Positions 1 through 5,784 of a DNA stretch of 5,784 bases are shown piece after piece. Location of the stretch: assembly GCA_019090765.1 (NCBI GenBank), contig JAHRVJ010000256.1, positions 1-5,784 of the forward strand, given 5' to 3'. The position numbers and the translations under genes are program-made. The stretch comes from Ilumatobacteraceae bacterium (GTDB lineage: Bacteria > Actinomycetota > Acidimicrobiia > Acidimicrobiales > Ilumatobacteraceae). How positions within the stretch are numbered: position 1 is the stretch's first letter; every line of letters begins with the position of its first letter. The notes under the pieces are model-generated. The model did not search any database and had not been told where the DNA came from. It saw only the letters and a list, made by a program, of their open reading frames with translations.

Positions 1-2
1 AC

Positions 3-1220
3 CGAGCGCTTGTGCACGGTTGTGATGCGGTGACTGCGTCTACCGCGGTCCCCACCCGCAATGTCGAGCTTGACGAGGCCCGCAAGACAGGCGTCGATGT
101 GTTGTCGCGCGCCGGCATGCTCGCATCGATATGCGCCCAAGCCAAGTCGTTGGCCGTCGCTGGTACTCATGGCAAGACGACGACCACCTCGATGCTGATG
201 TTGATTCTCGCTCAGGCCGCGATGCGCCCCAGTTTCGTCGTCGGTGGAGACGTCACCGATGTTGGTACCGGAGCTCATTGGAGCAGGGGAGAGTGGCTAG
301 TTGTAGAGGCTGACGAGAGCGACGGAACGCATCTTGAGCTACCGCTATACGGCACGATCCTCACTAACATCGAAACTGACCACCTTGACCACTACGGCTC
401 CTTCGCTGCGATTGTTGAGAGCTTCGATCAGTACCTCAGTCAGATTCGCGGTCCCCGCGTTCTATGTGCCGATGATCCGATCACCGCTGCCCTTGCTGCT
501 CGTCACGGAGCAATCACCTACGGGCTGTCTGACAACGCTGATATCCGCGCCGTCGATGTTCGCCCGACGGACGGCTCGTTTACGTTCACGATCGAGCGCA
601 GTACAGGCGACGGTCGTGTTGGACGGGAGCGACTGGGGGAGATCGCCCTTCCGCTGCGCGGGCTCCACAATGTGGCCAACGCGACGGGTGCTGTGGCAAT
701 GGCACTTGAAATCGGAGTCGATTTCGCGGACATCGCGGCGGCGCTCGCCAAATTTGGTGGAGTAGCGCGTCGCTTCGACATTCGTGGCTCCGACGGCGGC
801 GCCACATTCGTCGACGACTATGCCCACCTACCGTCAGAGATCAGCGCAGTGCTCGCCGCGGCGCGGGGAAGCGGAGATGGCTGGGACCGTGTGATCGCGG
901 TATTCCAGCCGAATCGATTCAATCGAATTGCCGAGATGTGGTCCGAATACCACAGCGCCTTTACTGACGCTGACATCGTGGTGCTGACCGACGTTTTCGC
1001 TTCGGGAACAACGCCGATACCCGGCGTGACCGGCAAGCTAATCGTCAACGCGGTCGCGGAGGCCCATCCCGACAAGCGAATTGTGTGGCTCCCCAAACGT
1101 GTCGACTTGGTGTCCTTTGTCGCTGCCGAAGCTCGCCGAGGTGACGTATGCATCTCGATGGGATGCGGCGACATTGCTTCGTTCCCGGCCGAGGTGCTCG
1201 AGGCCCGTCGAGCTTCGTGA
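3..1220 (+). CDS. murC: UDP-N-acetylmuramate--L-alanine ligase MurC, 5' end cut off by window edge
   Basis: MurC is the cytoplasmic ATP-dependent ligase that joins L-alanine to UDP-MurNAc, the first step of stem-peptide assembly. The reading frame is open from base 3 to the TGA at 1218-1220. The visible part starts inside the N-terminal UDP-binding domain (TASTAVPTRNVEL, 33-71). The Mur-ligase P-loop GTHGKTTTTS follows at 162-191. Next come a central-domain HNVANATGA (666-692) and the C-terminal-domain motif DDYAHLPSEI (813-842), then VFQPNRFNR. About 405 codons are present, with the P-loop near visible residue 54. In full MurC proteins it lies near residue 110-130, so roughly 55-75 N-terminal residues are missing to the left. 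GTG at 12 is therefore not the true start. An oddity is Leu where most MurC proteins have the second His of the DDYAHHP-type motif. The stop overlaps the murB start by one base. Confidence 0.96.
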   Translation, partial: RALVHGCDAVTASTAVPTRNVELDEARKTGVDVLSRAGMLASICAQAKSLAVAGTHGKTTTTSMLMLILAQAAMRPSFVVGGDVTDVGTGAHWSRGEWLVVEADESDGTHLELPLYGTILTNIETDHLDHYGSFAAIVESFDQYLSQIRGPRVLCADDPITAALAARHGAITYGLSDNADIRAVDVRPTDGSFTFTIERSTGDGRVGRERLGEIALPLRGLHNVANATGAVAMALEIGVDFADIAAALAKFGGVARRFDIRGSDGGATFVDDYAHLPSEISAVLAAARGSGDGWDRVIAVFQPNRFNRIAEMWSEYHSAFTDADIVVLTDVFASGTTPIPGVTGKLIVNAVAEAHPDKRIVWLPKRVDLVSFVAAEARRGDVCISMGCGDIASFPAEVLEARRAS

Positions 1221-2173
1221 TGATGCGGAACGACGTCGTGAGCATCGCGGTCGATGCGCTCGGTGGCACTGTCGACCAGGGGGGGTTGGCGGCCCTCGAC
1301 GTCGCTGTCGGGGCGATGACCACCTATCGAGTGGGTGGATGCGCTGACATTTTTGTCAGCGTTAAAGATCGCGCCGACTTGAAGCGCGTCGCGGTAGCCG
1401 CGGCCGAGTCTGAGTTGCCGCTGCTGGTCATTGGTCGCGGCTCGAACCTCTTGATTGCCGACGCAGGGTTCCGCGGCATCGCACTTTCGATCAGTGACCT
1501 CCCTGCGTTGCTGGAACTTGATCAAGTCCAGGCGACCGTTGCGGCTTCGGCCGGACTGCTCTTGCCCGTCGTTGCTCGTCGTAGCGCGGCAGCGGGTTTG
1601 ACGGGGTTCGAATGGGCGGTTGGGGTCCCGGGGTCGATTGGTGGGGCGGTCAGAATGAACGCCGGCGGTCATGGCTCTGATATTGCGTCGTCCCTGGTCA
1701 GCGTGGTTGTATTTGATCTTGGGGCGGGTGTGGCGGCTGGTGAAGAAGCCATTCTCGCGAGTGACCTGGGTCTTCGATTTCGTGGTAGTGATCTTTCGTC
1801 AAATGTGGTGGTCCTGGAAGCTCGTCTGCAACTCGCGACGGGCGATCAGGCCGCGGCTGAACGGCAAATCAGCGAGATCGTAGGGTGGCGTCGCGAGAAT
1901 CAACCGGGAGGGCAGAACGCCGGCTCGGTGTTCGTTAACCCTGTTCCTGGCGAGGTCAGCGCCGGCGCATTGATCGATGCTGCGGGCTTGCGCGGGCTAC
2001 GGGTGGGCTCGGCATCGGTGTCGGAAAAGCATGCCAACTTCATCCAAGCCGATGCTGGTGGTTCAGCCGACGATGTGCGCGACCTGATGAGGGTCGTCAG
2101 AAGTCGAGTTGAAGAGTCGAGTGGATACGCGTTGCGCAGTGAGATTCGACTGATTGGATTTGATGACGAATGA
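1220..2173 (+). CDS. murB: UDP-N-acetylenolpyruvoylglucosamine reductase MurB
   Basis: MurB is the FAD- and NADPH-dependent cytoplasmic enzyme that reduces enolpyruvyl-UDP-GlcNAc to UDP-MurNAc, the substrate of MurC. The product is 317 aa. It shows TTYRVGG (residues 34-40), the FAD-binding GRGSN (72-76), GVPGSIGGAVRMNAGGHG (about 135-152), AGSVFVNP with the likely proton-donating Ser236, SEKHANF (268-274) and SEIRLIG with the likely catalytic Glu308. The compact length and SEKHANF segment suggest a type II MurB, without the extra loop of the E. coli enzyme. ATG 1220 is chosen because it forms a TGATG junction with the murC stop; ATG 1223, GTG 1217 and GTG 1238 are also possible. The frame is open further upstream, but those codons lie inside murC. 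No strong Shine-Dalgarno is visible, which fits translational coupling. Val follows GSVF where other MurBs often have Lys or Arg. Confidence 0.95.
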   Translation: MMRNDVVSIAVDALGGTVDQGGLAALDVAVGAMTTYRVGGCADIFVSVKDRADLKRVAVAAAESELPLLVIGRGSNLLIADAGFRGIALSISDLPALLELDQVQATVAASAGLLLPVVARRSAAAGLTGFEWAVGVPGSIGGAVRMNAGGHGSDIASSLVSVVVFDLGAGVAAGEEAILASDLGLRFRGSDLSSNVVVLEARLQLATGDQAAAERQISEIVGWRRENQPGGQNAGSVFVNPVPGEVSAGALIDAAGLRGLRVGSASVSEKHANFIQADAGGSADDVRDLMRVVRSRVEESSGYALRSEIRLIGFDDE

Positions 2174-3237
2174 TCGGCCGTAAACGCGCCGCGAATAAGT
2201 CGGCTTCAAACAAATCCGACAAGAGTGTTGGAGTCGACGAAGAAGAGGTGGCGGCTGATGGAGCAGTGCTCGACGAGCTGTCGCGTGCCTTCGATGGCGG
2301 AGACTCAAAGAGCGGGGGTCCTCAGCGGACGACGATCCCGATTGGTGGCGACGACGACCTACCCGACGCGGTGTACCTCGACGAGGAACTTGACCGCGAC
2401 GACGGAACTGTGTTCATCGACGACGACGGCAGCAGCGATGCTTTGTTGCCAAAGGATGCGACTTCGCGGGGGATTGAGCCGCGGCTGCGCCAACGCAGAA
2501 TCGGTGTCAGGCGTGCCGAGAACAGGAAACGATTGCGGTGGATACTCATCGCCGTCGGAGTCTTCGTGGTGTTGCTCGGCGGCTTGGCCGTGCTCGGATC
2601 ATCGCTGTTTGCTGTCGACGAAGTCTCGGTAACGGGCAACGTCTATACAGACCCTGATGTTCTTGACGGTGTGGTCGATGACATCCGCGGCAGTGCAGTT
2701 TTGCTCGTCGATACCGGTGACGCCGAGGAGGAATTGGAAGCGATTCCGTGGGTGGAAGATGCGCGTGTGCGGACCCATTTCCCCGACCGTGTAACGATCG
2801 AGATTCGTGAACGAACTCCAGTAGCCGCGATGCCTGGAGCTGATGGGCGCTCCCGTGTGATTGACAAGGAGGGCAGGATTCTTGACGCCCTTGAAGGGGA
2901 GCCAGTCGCGCTCGTCTGGATCAGCGGGCCGGGAACTCTTGACATGAACCCGGGCGAGTTCGCGCCGATCGGGTACGCGTCGGCTGCGTCTCTGGTGACC
3001 AAGTTGACACCTAGCATCAGGAGCAGGCTCGATTCGATGTTGGTGACTGCCGATGGTGCCGATCTCGTGATGATGCTTACCAGCGGGAATGGGCTGATCG
3101 AAGTCCGTTTTGGGTCGGCCGTTGGCGATGAGGCGCAAATTCAGAAGCTTGTTCGACTTGAGCGCAAGCTTGAAGATATCGGTGATGATCCGGTCCAGAT
3201 CATCGATGTTTCGACCGCTGAAGTGACCGTACTCTGA
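2170..3237 (+). CDS. ftsQ: Cell division protein FtsQ (POTRA domain, DivIB family)
   Basis: FtsQ is a bitopic inner-membrane divisome protein that links early and late division proteins, typically with FtsL and FtsB/DivIC. The 355-residue product has a long cytoplasmic tail rich in Asp and Glu (about residues 15-100). An arginine-rich stretch (105-123) follows, then one hydrophobic membrane segment (about 124-146). Next is a POTRA domain from FAVDEVSVTGN (147) to EIRERTPVA (about 211-219), and a C-terminal beta domain to residue 355. The basic stretch on the N-terminal side fits N-in, C-out topology. The positions of VEDARVRTHFPDRVTIEIRE are typical of the family. ATG 2170 overlaps the murB stop as ATGA, and the upstream sequence has only a weak Shine-Dalgarno. 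The gene ends in tandem stops, TGA then TAA (3235-3240). The identity rests on domain order, motifs and location, because FtsQ sequences diverge strongly. Confidence 0.93.
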   Translation: MIGRKRAANKSASNKSDKSVGVDEEEVAADGAVLDELSRAFDGGDSKSGGPQRTTIPIGGDDDLPDAVYLDEELDRDDGTVFIDDDGSSDALLPKDATSRGIEPRLRQRRIGVRRAENRKRLRWILIAVGVFVVLLGGLAVLGSSLFAVDEVSVTGNVYTDPDVLDGVVDDIRGSAVLLVDTGDAEEELEAIPWVEDARVRTHFPDRVTIEIRERTPVAAMPGADGRSRVIDKEGRILDALEGEPVALVWISGPGTLDMNPGEFAPIGYASAASLVTKLTPSIRSRLDSMLVTADGADLVMMLTSGNGLIEVRFGSAVGDEAQIQKLVRLERKLEDIGDDPVQIIDVSTAEVTVL

Positions 3238-3359
3238 TAACTGTGGGCAGCGTCCCTGTTCTGAATGCGCAGACCTGGCACTATGTTCGTCACAATGCCT
3301 CGCGCTGGCTGGGCTGAAACGAAGTAACTCATGACACTAACTCAATGGAGGAATCGCTG
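3238..3359 (+). promoter_or_regulatory. ftsQ-ftsZ spacer, probable ftsZ leader region
   Basis: This 122-base gap is the largest non-coding stretch in the window. ftsZ often has its own promoters near this position in actinobacteria, so a promoter here is plausible. The best match I see is TTCTGA (3259-3264), 17 bases, then TATGTT (3282-3287). That is only about 3/6 and 4/6 to the sigma-70 consensus, so it is weak. No convincing terminator hairpin with a T-run is present, so read-through from ftsQ is expected. The 3' end holds two copies of TAACTCA (3325-3331 and 3338-3344). It also holds a possible 9-codon ORF (3331-3360) and the ftsZ Shine-Dalgarno. Confidence 0.4.
3347..3352 (+). promoter_or_regulatory. 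ftsZ Shine-Dalgarno (GGAGGA), decides the start
   Basis: GGAGGA is a near-perfect anti-16S match and lies 7 bases before ATG 3360. It places the ftsZ start at 3360. The in-frame ATG at 3345 overlaps this element and would add five residues (MEESL) that FtsZ N-termini do not normally carry. It is the strongest ribosome binding site in the window. Confidence 0.85.
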
Positions 3360-4466
3360 ATGGTCGGCGCTCCGCAAAATTATCTTGCCGTAATCAAGGT
3401 CGTCGGAGTCGGCGGTGGTGGCGTCAATGCCGTTAACCGCATGATCGACGCTGGTTTGAAGGGGGTCGAATTCATCGCGGTAAATACCGACGCTCAAGCG
3501 CTGCTGATGAGCGACGCTGATGTCAAGCTCGATATTGGGCGTGACCTCACGCGTGGTCTTGGCGCGGGCAGCGACCCAGAGGTTGGCCGATCTGCTGCTG
3601 AGTCTCATCACGATGAGATCGAAGAGATGGTGCGCGGGGCCGACATGGTCTTCATCACCGCCGGCGAAGGTGGCGGAACCGGTACTGGCGCAGCACCGGT
3701 GATCGCCGAAATAGCCCGCGAAGCGGGGGCGTTGGCAATCGGTGTTGTGACGAGGCCATTTTCCTTCGAAGGTCGACGCCGCGCGGTGCAGGCCGACAAC
3801 GGAGTGCAGAAGCTCAAAGACAAGGTCGACACCTTGATCGTTATTCCGAACGACAGGTTGTTGACTGTCGCCAACGACAAGACCAGTGTGCTCAATGCCT
3901 TCAAGATGGCCGACGAGGTCTTGTTGCAAGGCGTCTCGGGGATCACGGGTCTGATTACGACTCCGGGTCTGATCAACACTGACTTCGCCGACGTCAAGAT
4001 GGTGCTCTCCAACGCAGGGTCAGCGCTGATGGGCATCGGCCAGGCCAGCGGCGACGAACGGGCAGTTTCGGCCGCGAAGGCCGCGATATCGAGCCCGCTG
4101 CTCGAGTCGGCTATCGACGGTGCACGGGGCGTGTTGTTGAACATCACCGGCCCCTCCGATATGGGCCTCTTCGAGATGAACGCGGCGGCCGAGATCATTC
4201 ACGGCGTCGCTCATCAAGATGCGAACATCATTTTCGGCACGGTTATCGACGACGAAATGGGCGACGAGGTGCGCATCACGGTGATCGCTGCCGGGTTCGA
4301 TCGTGTAGACGACCAGCTCGGGTCGCTCCGACTCGACTCCGACGACGATGATGCCGGGCCACGCACTTCGCCGACACGCATCACCGAGCTCTTCGGCGAC
4401 GATGTTGACGATGACCCCCTCGCTGAGGGTGATGACGACTTCGACGTGCCTTCGTTCCTGAAGTAG
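3360..4466 (+). CDS. ftsZ: Cell division GTPase FtsZ
   Basis: FtsZ is the tubulin homologue that polymerises into the Z-ring at midcell and recruits the divisome. The 368-residue product starts with an actinobacterial-type segment (APQNYLAVIKVV) and carries the nucleotide-binding GVGGGGVNAV (residues 16-25). The tubulin signature GGGTGTG is at 104-110 and the T7-loop NTDFADV at 206-212, where Asp208 and Asp211 are the residues expected to complete the GTPase site of the next subunit. The globular domains end near AAGFD (about 310-314). A short acidic linker (about 315-357) leads to the conserved C-terminal peptide DDDFDVPSFLK (358-368), the docking site for partners such as SepF and FtsW. All key residues are intact and the length is typical. 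ATG 3360 is chosen over ATG 3345 because GGAGGA is correctly spaced for it. The start also overlaps the stop of a possible tiny upstream ORF. No ftsA lies beside it. Confidence 0.98.
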   Translation: MVGAPQNYLAVIKVVGVGGGGVNAVNRMIDAGLKGVEFIAVNTDAQALLMSDADVKLDIGRDLTRGLGAGSDPEVGRSAAESHHDEIEEMVRGADMVFITAGEGGGTGTGAAPVIAEIAREAGALAIGVVTRPFSFEGRRRAVQADNGVQKLKDKVDTLIVIPNDRLLTVANDKTSVLNAFKMADEVLLQGVSGITGLITTPGLINTDFADVKMVLSNAGSALMGIGQASGDERAVSAAKAAISSPLLESAIDGARGVLLNITGPSDMGLFEMNAAAEIIHGVAHQDANIIFGTVIDDEMGDEVRITVIAAGFDRVDDQLGSLRLDSDDDDAGPRTSPTRITELFGDDVDDDPLAEGDDDFDVPSFLK

Positions 4467-4488
4467 TCTCGGGCGATCCGGGTCGGCC

Positions 4489-4494
4489 GGGAAG
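4489..4494 (+). promoter_or_regulatory. pgeF ribosome binding site (GGGAAG)
   Basis: This purine-rich element lies 6 bases before ATG 4501. It favours that ATG over the adjacent in-frame TTG at 4498, which would leave only 3 bases of spacing. Confidence 0.5.
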
Positions 4495-4500
4495 AACTTG

Positions 4501-5211
4501 ATGGATGTCTTGCTGCGGTCAGTGGTCGGAGATCGAGCTGTGCTTGTGGCAGCTACCGAGCGATCCGACGGCGACTTCCACCCTCGTCGCGTCGCTCCCG
4601 ATCTGTTGCGCTCCCGCCAACTTCGCGTGACGGCGACTCCGTGGACGATGCTCGATCAGGTCCATGGCACCGCTGTGTACCGGGTGATGGGGCAGGACGG
4701 GAATGCCGCACCCGCATGGCCACTTGCAGATCAGGGTGACATTCTGGTCGCCGCCGACGGTACGCATCCCCTCGCGATCTGGGCCGCTGACTGCGCTCCT
4801 GTGATGCTATTCGGATCCAAGGGAGCTGTGGTTGCGGTACACGCCGGCTGGCGGGGCTTGGCTGCGGGCGTACTTGATACTGCGCTCGATGATTTCGAAG
4901 CTCGCGACGAACAAGTTGCGGTTGGAGCGTTGGGTCCTTCGATTCACCGCTGTTGTTACGAGTTTGGCGAACAAGACTTGGCGAGATTCGCGTCCGATGT
5001 TGACCTCGACCACGAAGCGATCTCGGGTCGCAACGACTCGGGCCATCTCGTACTGGACGTACCCGCGACCGTGACCGAGATATTGCGCCGCCGCGGCGTT
5101 GAACTAGATGCGATTGGCGGCTGCACCGGGTGCGAATCGCATTGGTTCTCACACCGTGTAGGTGGCGATCTAGCCCGGCATGCTGTTGTGGCATGGACCG
5201 ATACATGGTGA
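4501..5211 (+). CDS. pgeF: Peptidoglycan editing factor PgeF (YlmD/YfiH, DUF152 Cu-oxidase_4 family)
   Basis: The 236-residue product belongs to the YfiH/YlmD/LACC1 family. Members were first called multicopper polyphenol oxidases and were later shown to act on purine nucleosides. In E. coli the protein (PgeF) prevents L-serine from replacing L-alanine in the peptidoglycan stem. Visible motifs are LDQVHGTAV (metal-ligand His55), ADQGDILVA, AADCAPVML (Cys98), VAVHAGWRGL (His114) and GPSIHRCCYEFG. The C-terminal CTGCESHWFSHR is followed by GGDLARHAVVAW. The His-Cys-His set matches the metal site of the family. The length is close to the usual 240-270 residues. ATG 4501 is preferred over TTG 4498 because of the GGGAAG spacing. 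The gene lies 34 bases after ftsZ and 4 bases before yggS, as in ylmD-ylmE of Gram-positive dcw clusters. The editing role here is inferred from homology and from the MurC neighbour. Confidence 0.93.
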   Translation: MDVLLRSVVGDRAVLVAATERSDGDFHPRRVAPDLLRSRQLRVTATPWTMLDQVHGTAVYRVMGQDGNAAPAWPLADQGDILVAADGTHPLAIWAADCAPVMLFGSKGAVVAVHAGWRGLAAGVLDTALDDFEARDEQVAVGALGPSIHRCCYEFGEQDLARFASDVDLDHEAISGRNDSGHLVLDVPATVTEILRRRGVELDAIGGCTGCESHWFSHRVGGDLARHAVVAWTDTW

Positions 5212-5215
5212 GTAA

Positions 5216-5784
5216 GTGAATGACCAGGCAGAAGTAAGTGCACGCCTCGCGGCGCTGCGGCTTGCGATTGATGACGTCGCGCGGAGCTGGACTCACGCGG
5301 TCGAGATCGTGGCGGTGACGAAAGGCTTTCCGGGAAGCGCGATCGAGTCTGCTCTGCGGGCTGGCTGCGGAATCGTGGGCGAGAACTATGCCCAGGAGAT
5401 CCAGGCGAAGCGCGAAGTGATCGAACAGTGCCGCCCGGAGGTTCAGTTCATAGGTCATCTACAGACGAACAAGGTGCGCCTGGTTGCTGATCTAGTTGAC
5501 CTCTGGGCCAGCGTCGACCGGCCATCGCTGGTAAAAGAAATCGCCCGTCGGGATCCAGGCGGCCGAGTGCTCATCCAGGTCAATACCACTGGAGAGCAAT
5601 CCAAGAGCGGTTGCGCTCCCGGCGAGGTTTCCTCACTCGTTGACGACGCTCGGCTTGGCGGACTGAAGGTGGAAGGTCTGATGACCGTCGGGCCGACAGG
5701 TCAGCCACCCGAGGCAGCCCGTGCCGGATTCAAGACGCTGCGGTCTCTGGTAGACGCCCATGATTTGGCGATTTGCTCGATGGG
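5216..5784 (+). CDS. yggS: Pyridoxal phosphate homeostasis protein YggS/YlmE (PLPBP), 3' end cut off by window edge
   Basis: This is a fold-type III, TIM-barrel PLP-binding protein with no known catalytic activity. Relatives maintain the cellular vitamin B6 and amino-acid balance. The frame starts at GTG 5216, 4 bases after the pgeF stop, and stays open to the window edge (189 codons plus two bases). Family motifs in order are VAVTKGF, with Lys36 the expected Schiff-base lysine, GENYAQE (55-61), FIGHLQTNK (78-86), QVNTTGEQSKSG (121-132), VEGLMTV (152-158) and CSMG (187-190), where the phosphate-binding LSMGMS-type loop begins. Lys36 is also the position of the PLP lysine in E. coli YggS, which supports the GTG start. 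A nearby GGTGAG (5207-5212) is close for a Shine-Dalgarno, so coupling to pgeF is likely. About 35-45 C-terminal residues are missing. No other in-frame start gives a full N-terminus. Confidence 0.93.
   Translation, partial: MNDQAEVSARLAALRLAIDDVARSWTHAVEIVAVTKGFPGSAIESALRAGCGIVGENYAQEIQAKREVIEQCRPEVQFIGHLQTNKVRLVADLVDLWASVDRPSLVKEIARRDPGGRVLIQVNTTGEQSKSGCAPGEVSSLVDDARLGGLKVEGLMTVGPTGQPPEAARAGFKTLRSLVDAHDLAICSM

Noticed and set aside
12..14. GTG at 12 as the start of a complete murC
   Set aside because: The frame is open to the left edge, and the conserved N-terminal UDP-binding segment is already under way, so this is a truncated gene and not a short one.
1148..1219. An earlier ATG (1148) for murB that would add 24 residues
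   Set aside because: The added residues lie wholly inside murC and do not resemble a MurB N-terminus. The TGATG junction at 1218-1222 gives a normal-length protein.
818..1672. A 284-codon open frame on the minus strand opposite murC and murB
   Set aside because: It lies antisense to two clearly conserved genes, crosses their junction, is rich in Arg, Ser and Thr in the manner of shadow frames in GC-rich DNA, and shows no recognisable domain.
3345..3347. ATG 3345 as the ftsZ start
   Set aside because: It overlaps the GGAGGA ribosome binding site of ATG 3360, has no good site of its own, and adds non-family residues.
4478..4490. CCGG-GTCGG-CCGG mini-hairpin between ftsZ and pgeF as a terminator or RBS-masking switch
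   Set aside because: The stem is only 4 bp and no T-run follows. CCGG is self-complementary and common at this GC content, so no function can be supported.
4501..5211. Calling this gene a laccase/polyphenol oxidase
   Set aside because: The older name rests on early activity reports. Later work on the family supports purine-nucleoside chemistry and peptidoglycan editing, and the location in a dcw cluster fits the latter.
4553..5458. A 301-codon open frame on the minus strand opposite pgeF and yggS
   Set aside because: It is antisense to motif-rich pgeF and yggS, and its translation is a low-complexity, Arg-rich shadow with no family features.

Overview
The window is a contiguous, single-strand (+) stretch of a bacterial division and cell-wall (dcw) gene cluster. 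From left to right it reads 'murC (3' part) - murB - ftsQ - ftsZ - pgeF (ylmD) - yggS/PLPBP (ylmE, 5' part). All six genes are recognisable from conserved motifs. No mobile element, CRISPR array, tRNA or rRNA gene is seen, and no gene is supported on the minus strand. Both outer genes run off the window.

Organism: probably a member of the Actinomycetota. Base composition is about 60% GC by eye. FtsZ opens with the actinobacterial-looking APQNYLAVIKVV segment, ftsQ is followed directly by ftsZ with no ftsA, and FtsQ has a long charged cytoplasmic tail. The wording of several motifs (MurC DDYAHLP, the arginine-rich stretch before the FtsQ membrane segment) recalls Acidimicrobiia such as Ilumatobacter-like lineages. 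That class-level guess comes from memory, not from a search.

Layout: murC, murB and ftsQ are translationally coupled. The murC stop and murB start share one base (TGATG at 1218-1222), and the murB stop and ftsQ start overlap by four (ATGA at 2170-2173). A 122-base spacer (3238-3359) then separates ftsQ from ftsZ. It is the only sizeable non-coding stretch. It holds a good Shine-Dalgarno sequence, a weak promoter-like element, a 7-bp direct repeat and a possible 9-codon upstream ORF whose stop overlaps the ftsZ start. pgeF follows ftsZ after 34 bases, and yggS starts 4 bases after pgeF.

How the genes work together: MurB and MurC make UDP-MurNAc and attach its first amino acid, L-alanine. PgeF is thought to keep wrong residues (L-serine in place of L-alanine) out of the stem peptide. 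FtsQ is the membrane hub of the divisome and FtsZ is the cytoskeletal ring. YggS/PLPBP looks after pyridoxal phosphate, on which alanine racemase and other enzymes depend. The order ftsZ-ylmD-ylmE resembles the Gram-positive arrangement in which sepF comes next, so sepF probably lies just outside the right edge.

I found no clear undescribed system. The points most worth a second look are the ftsQ-ftsZ spacer, the His-to-Leu change in the MurC DDYAHHP-type motif, and the strongly acidic FtsQ tail.
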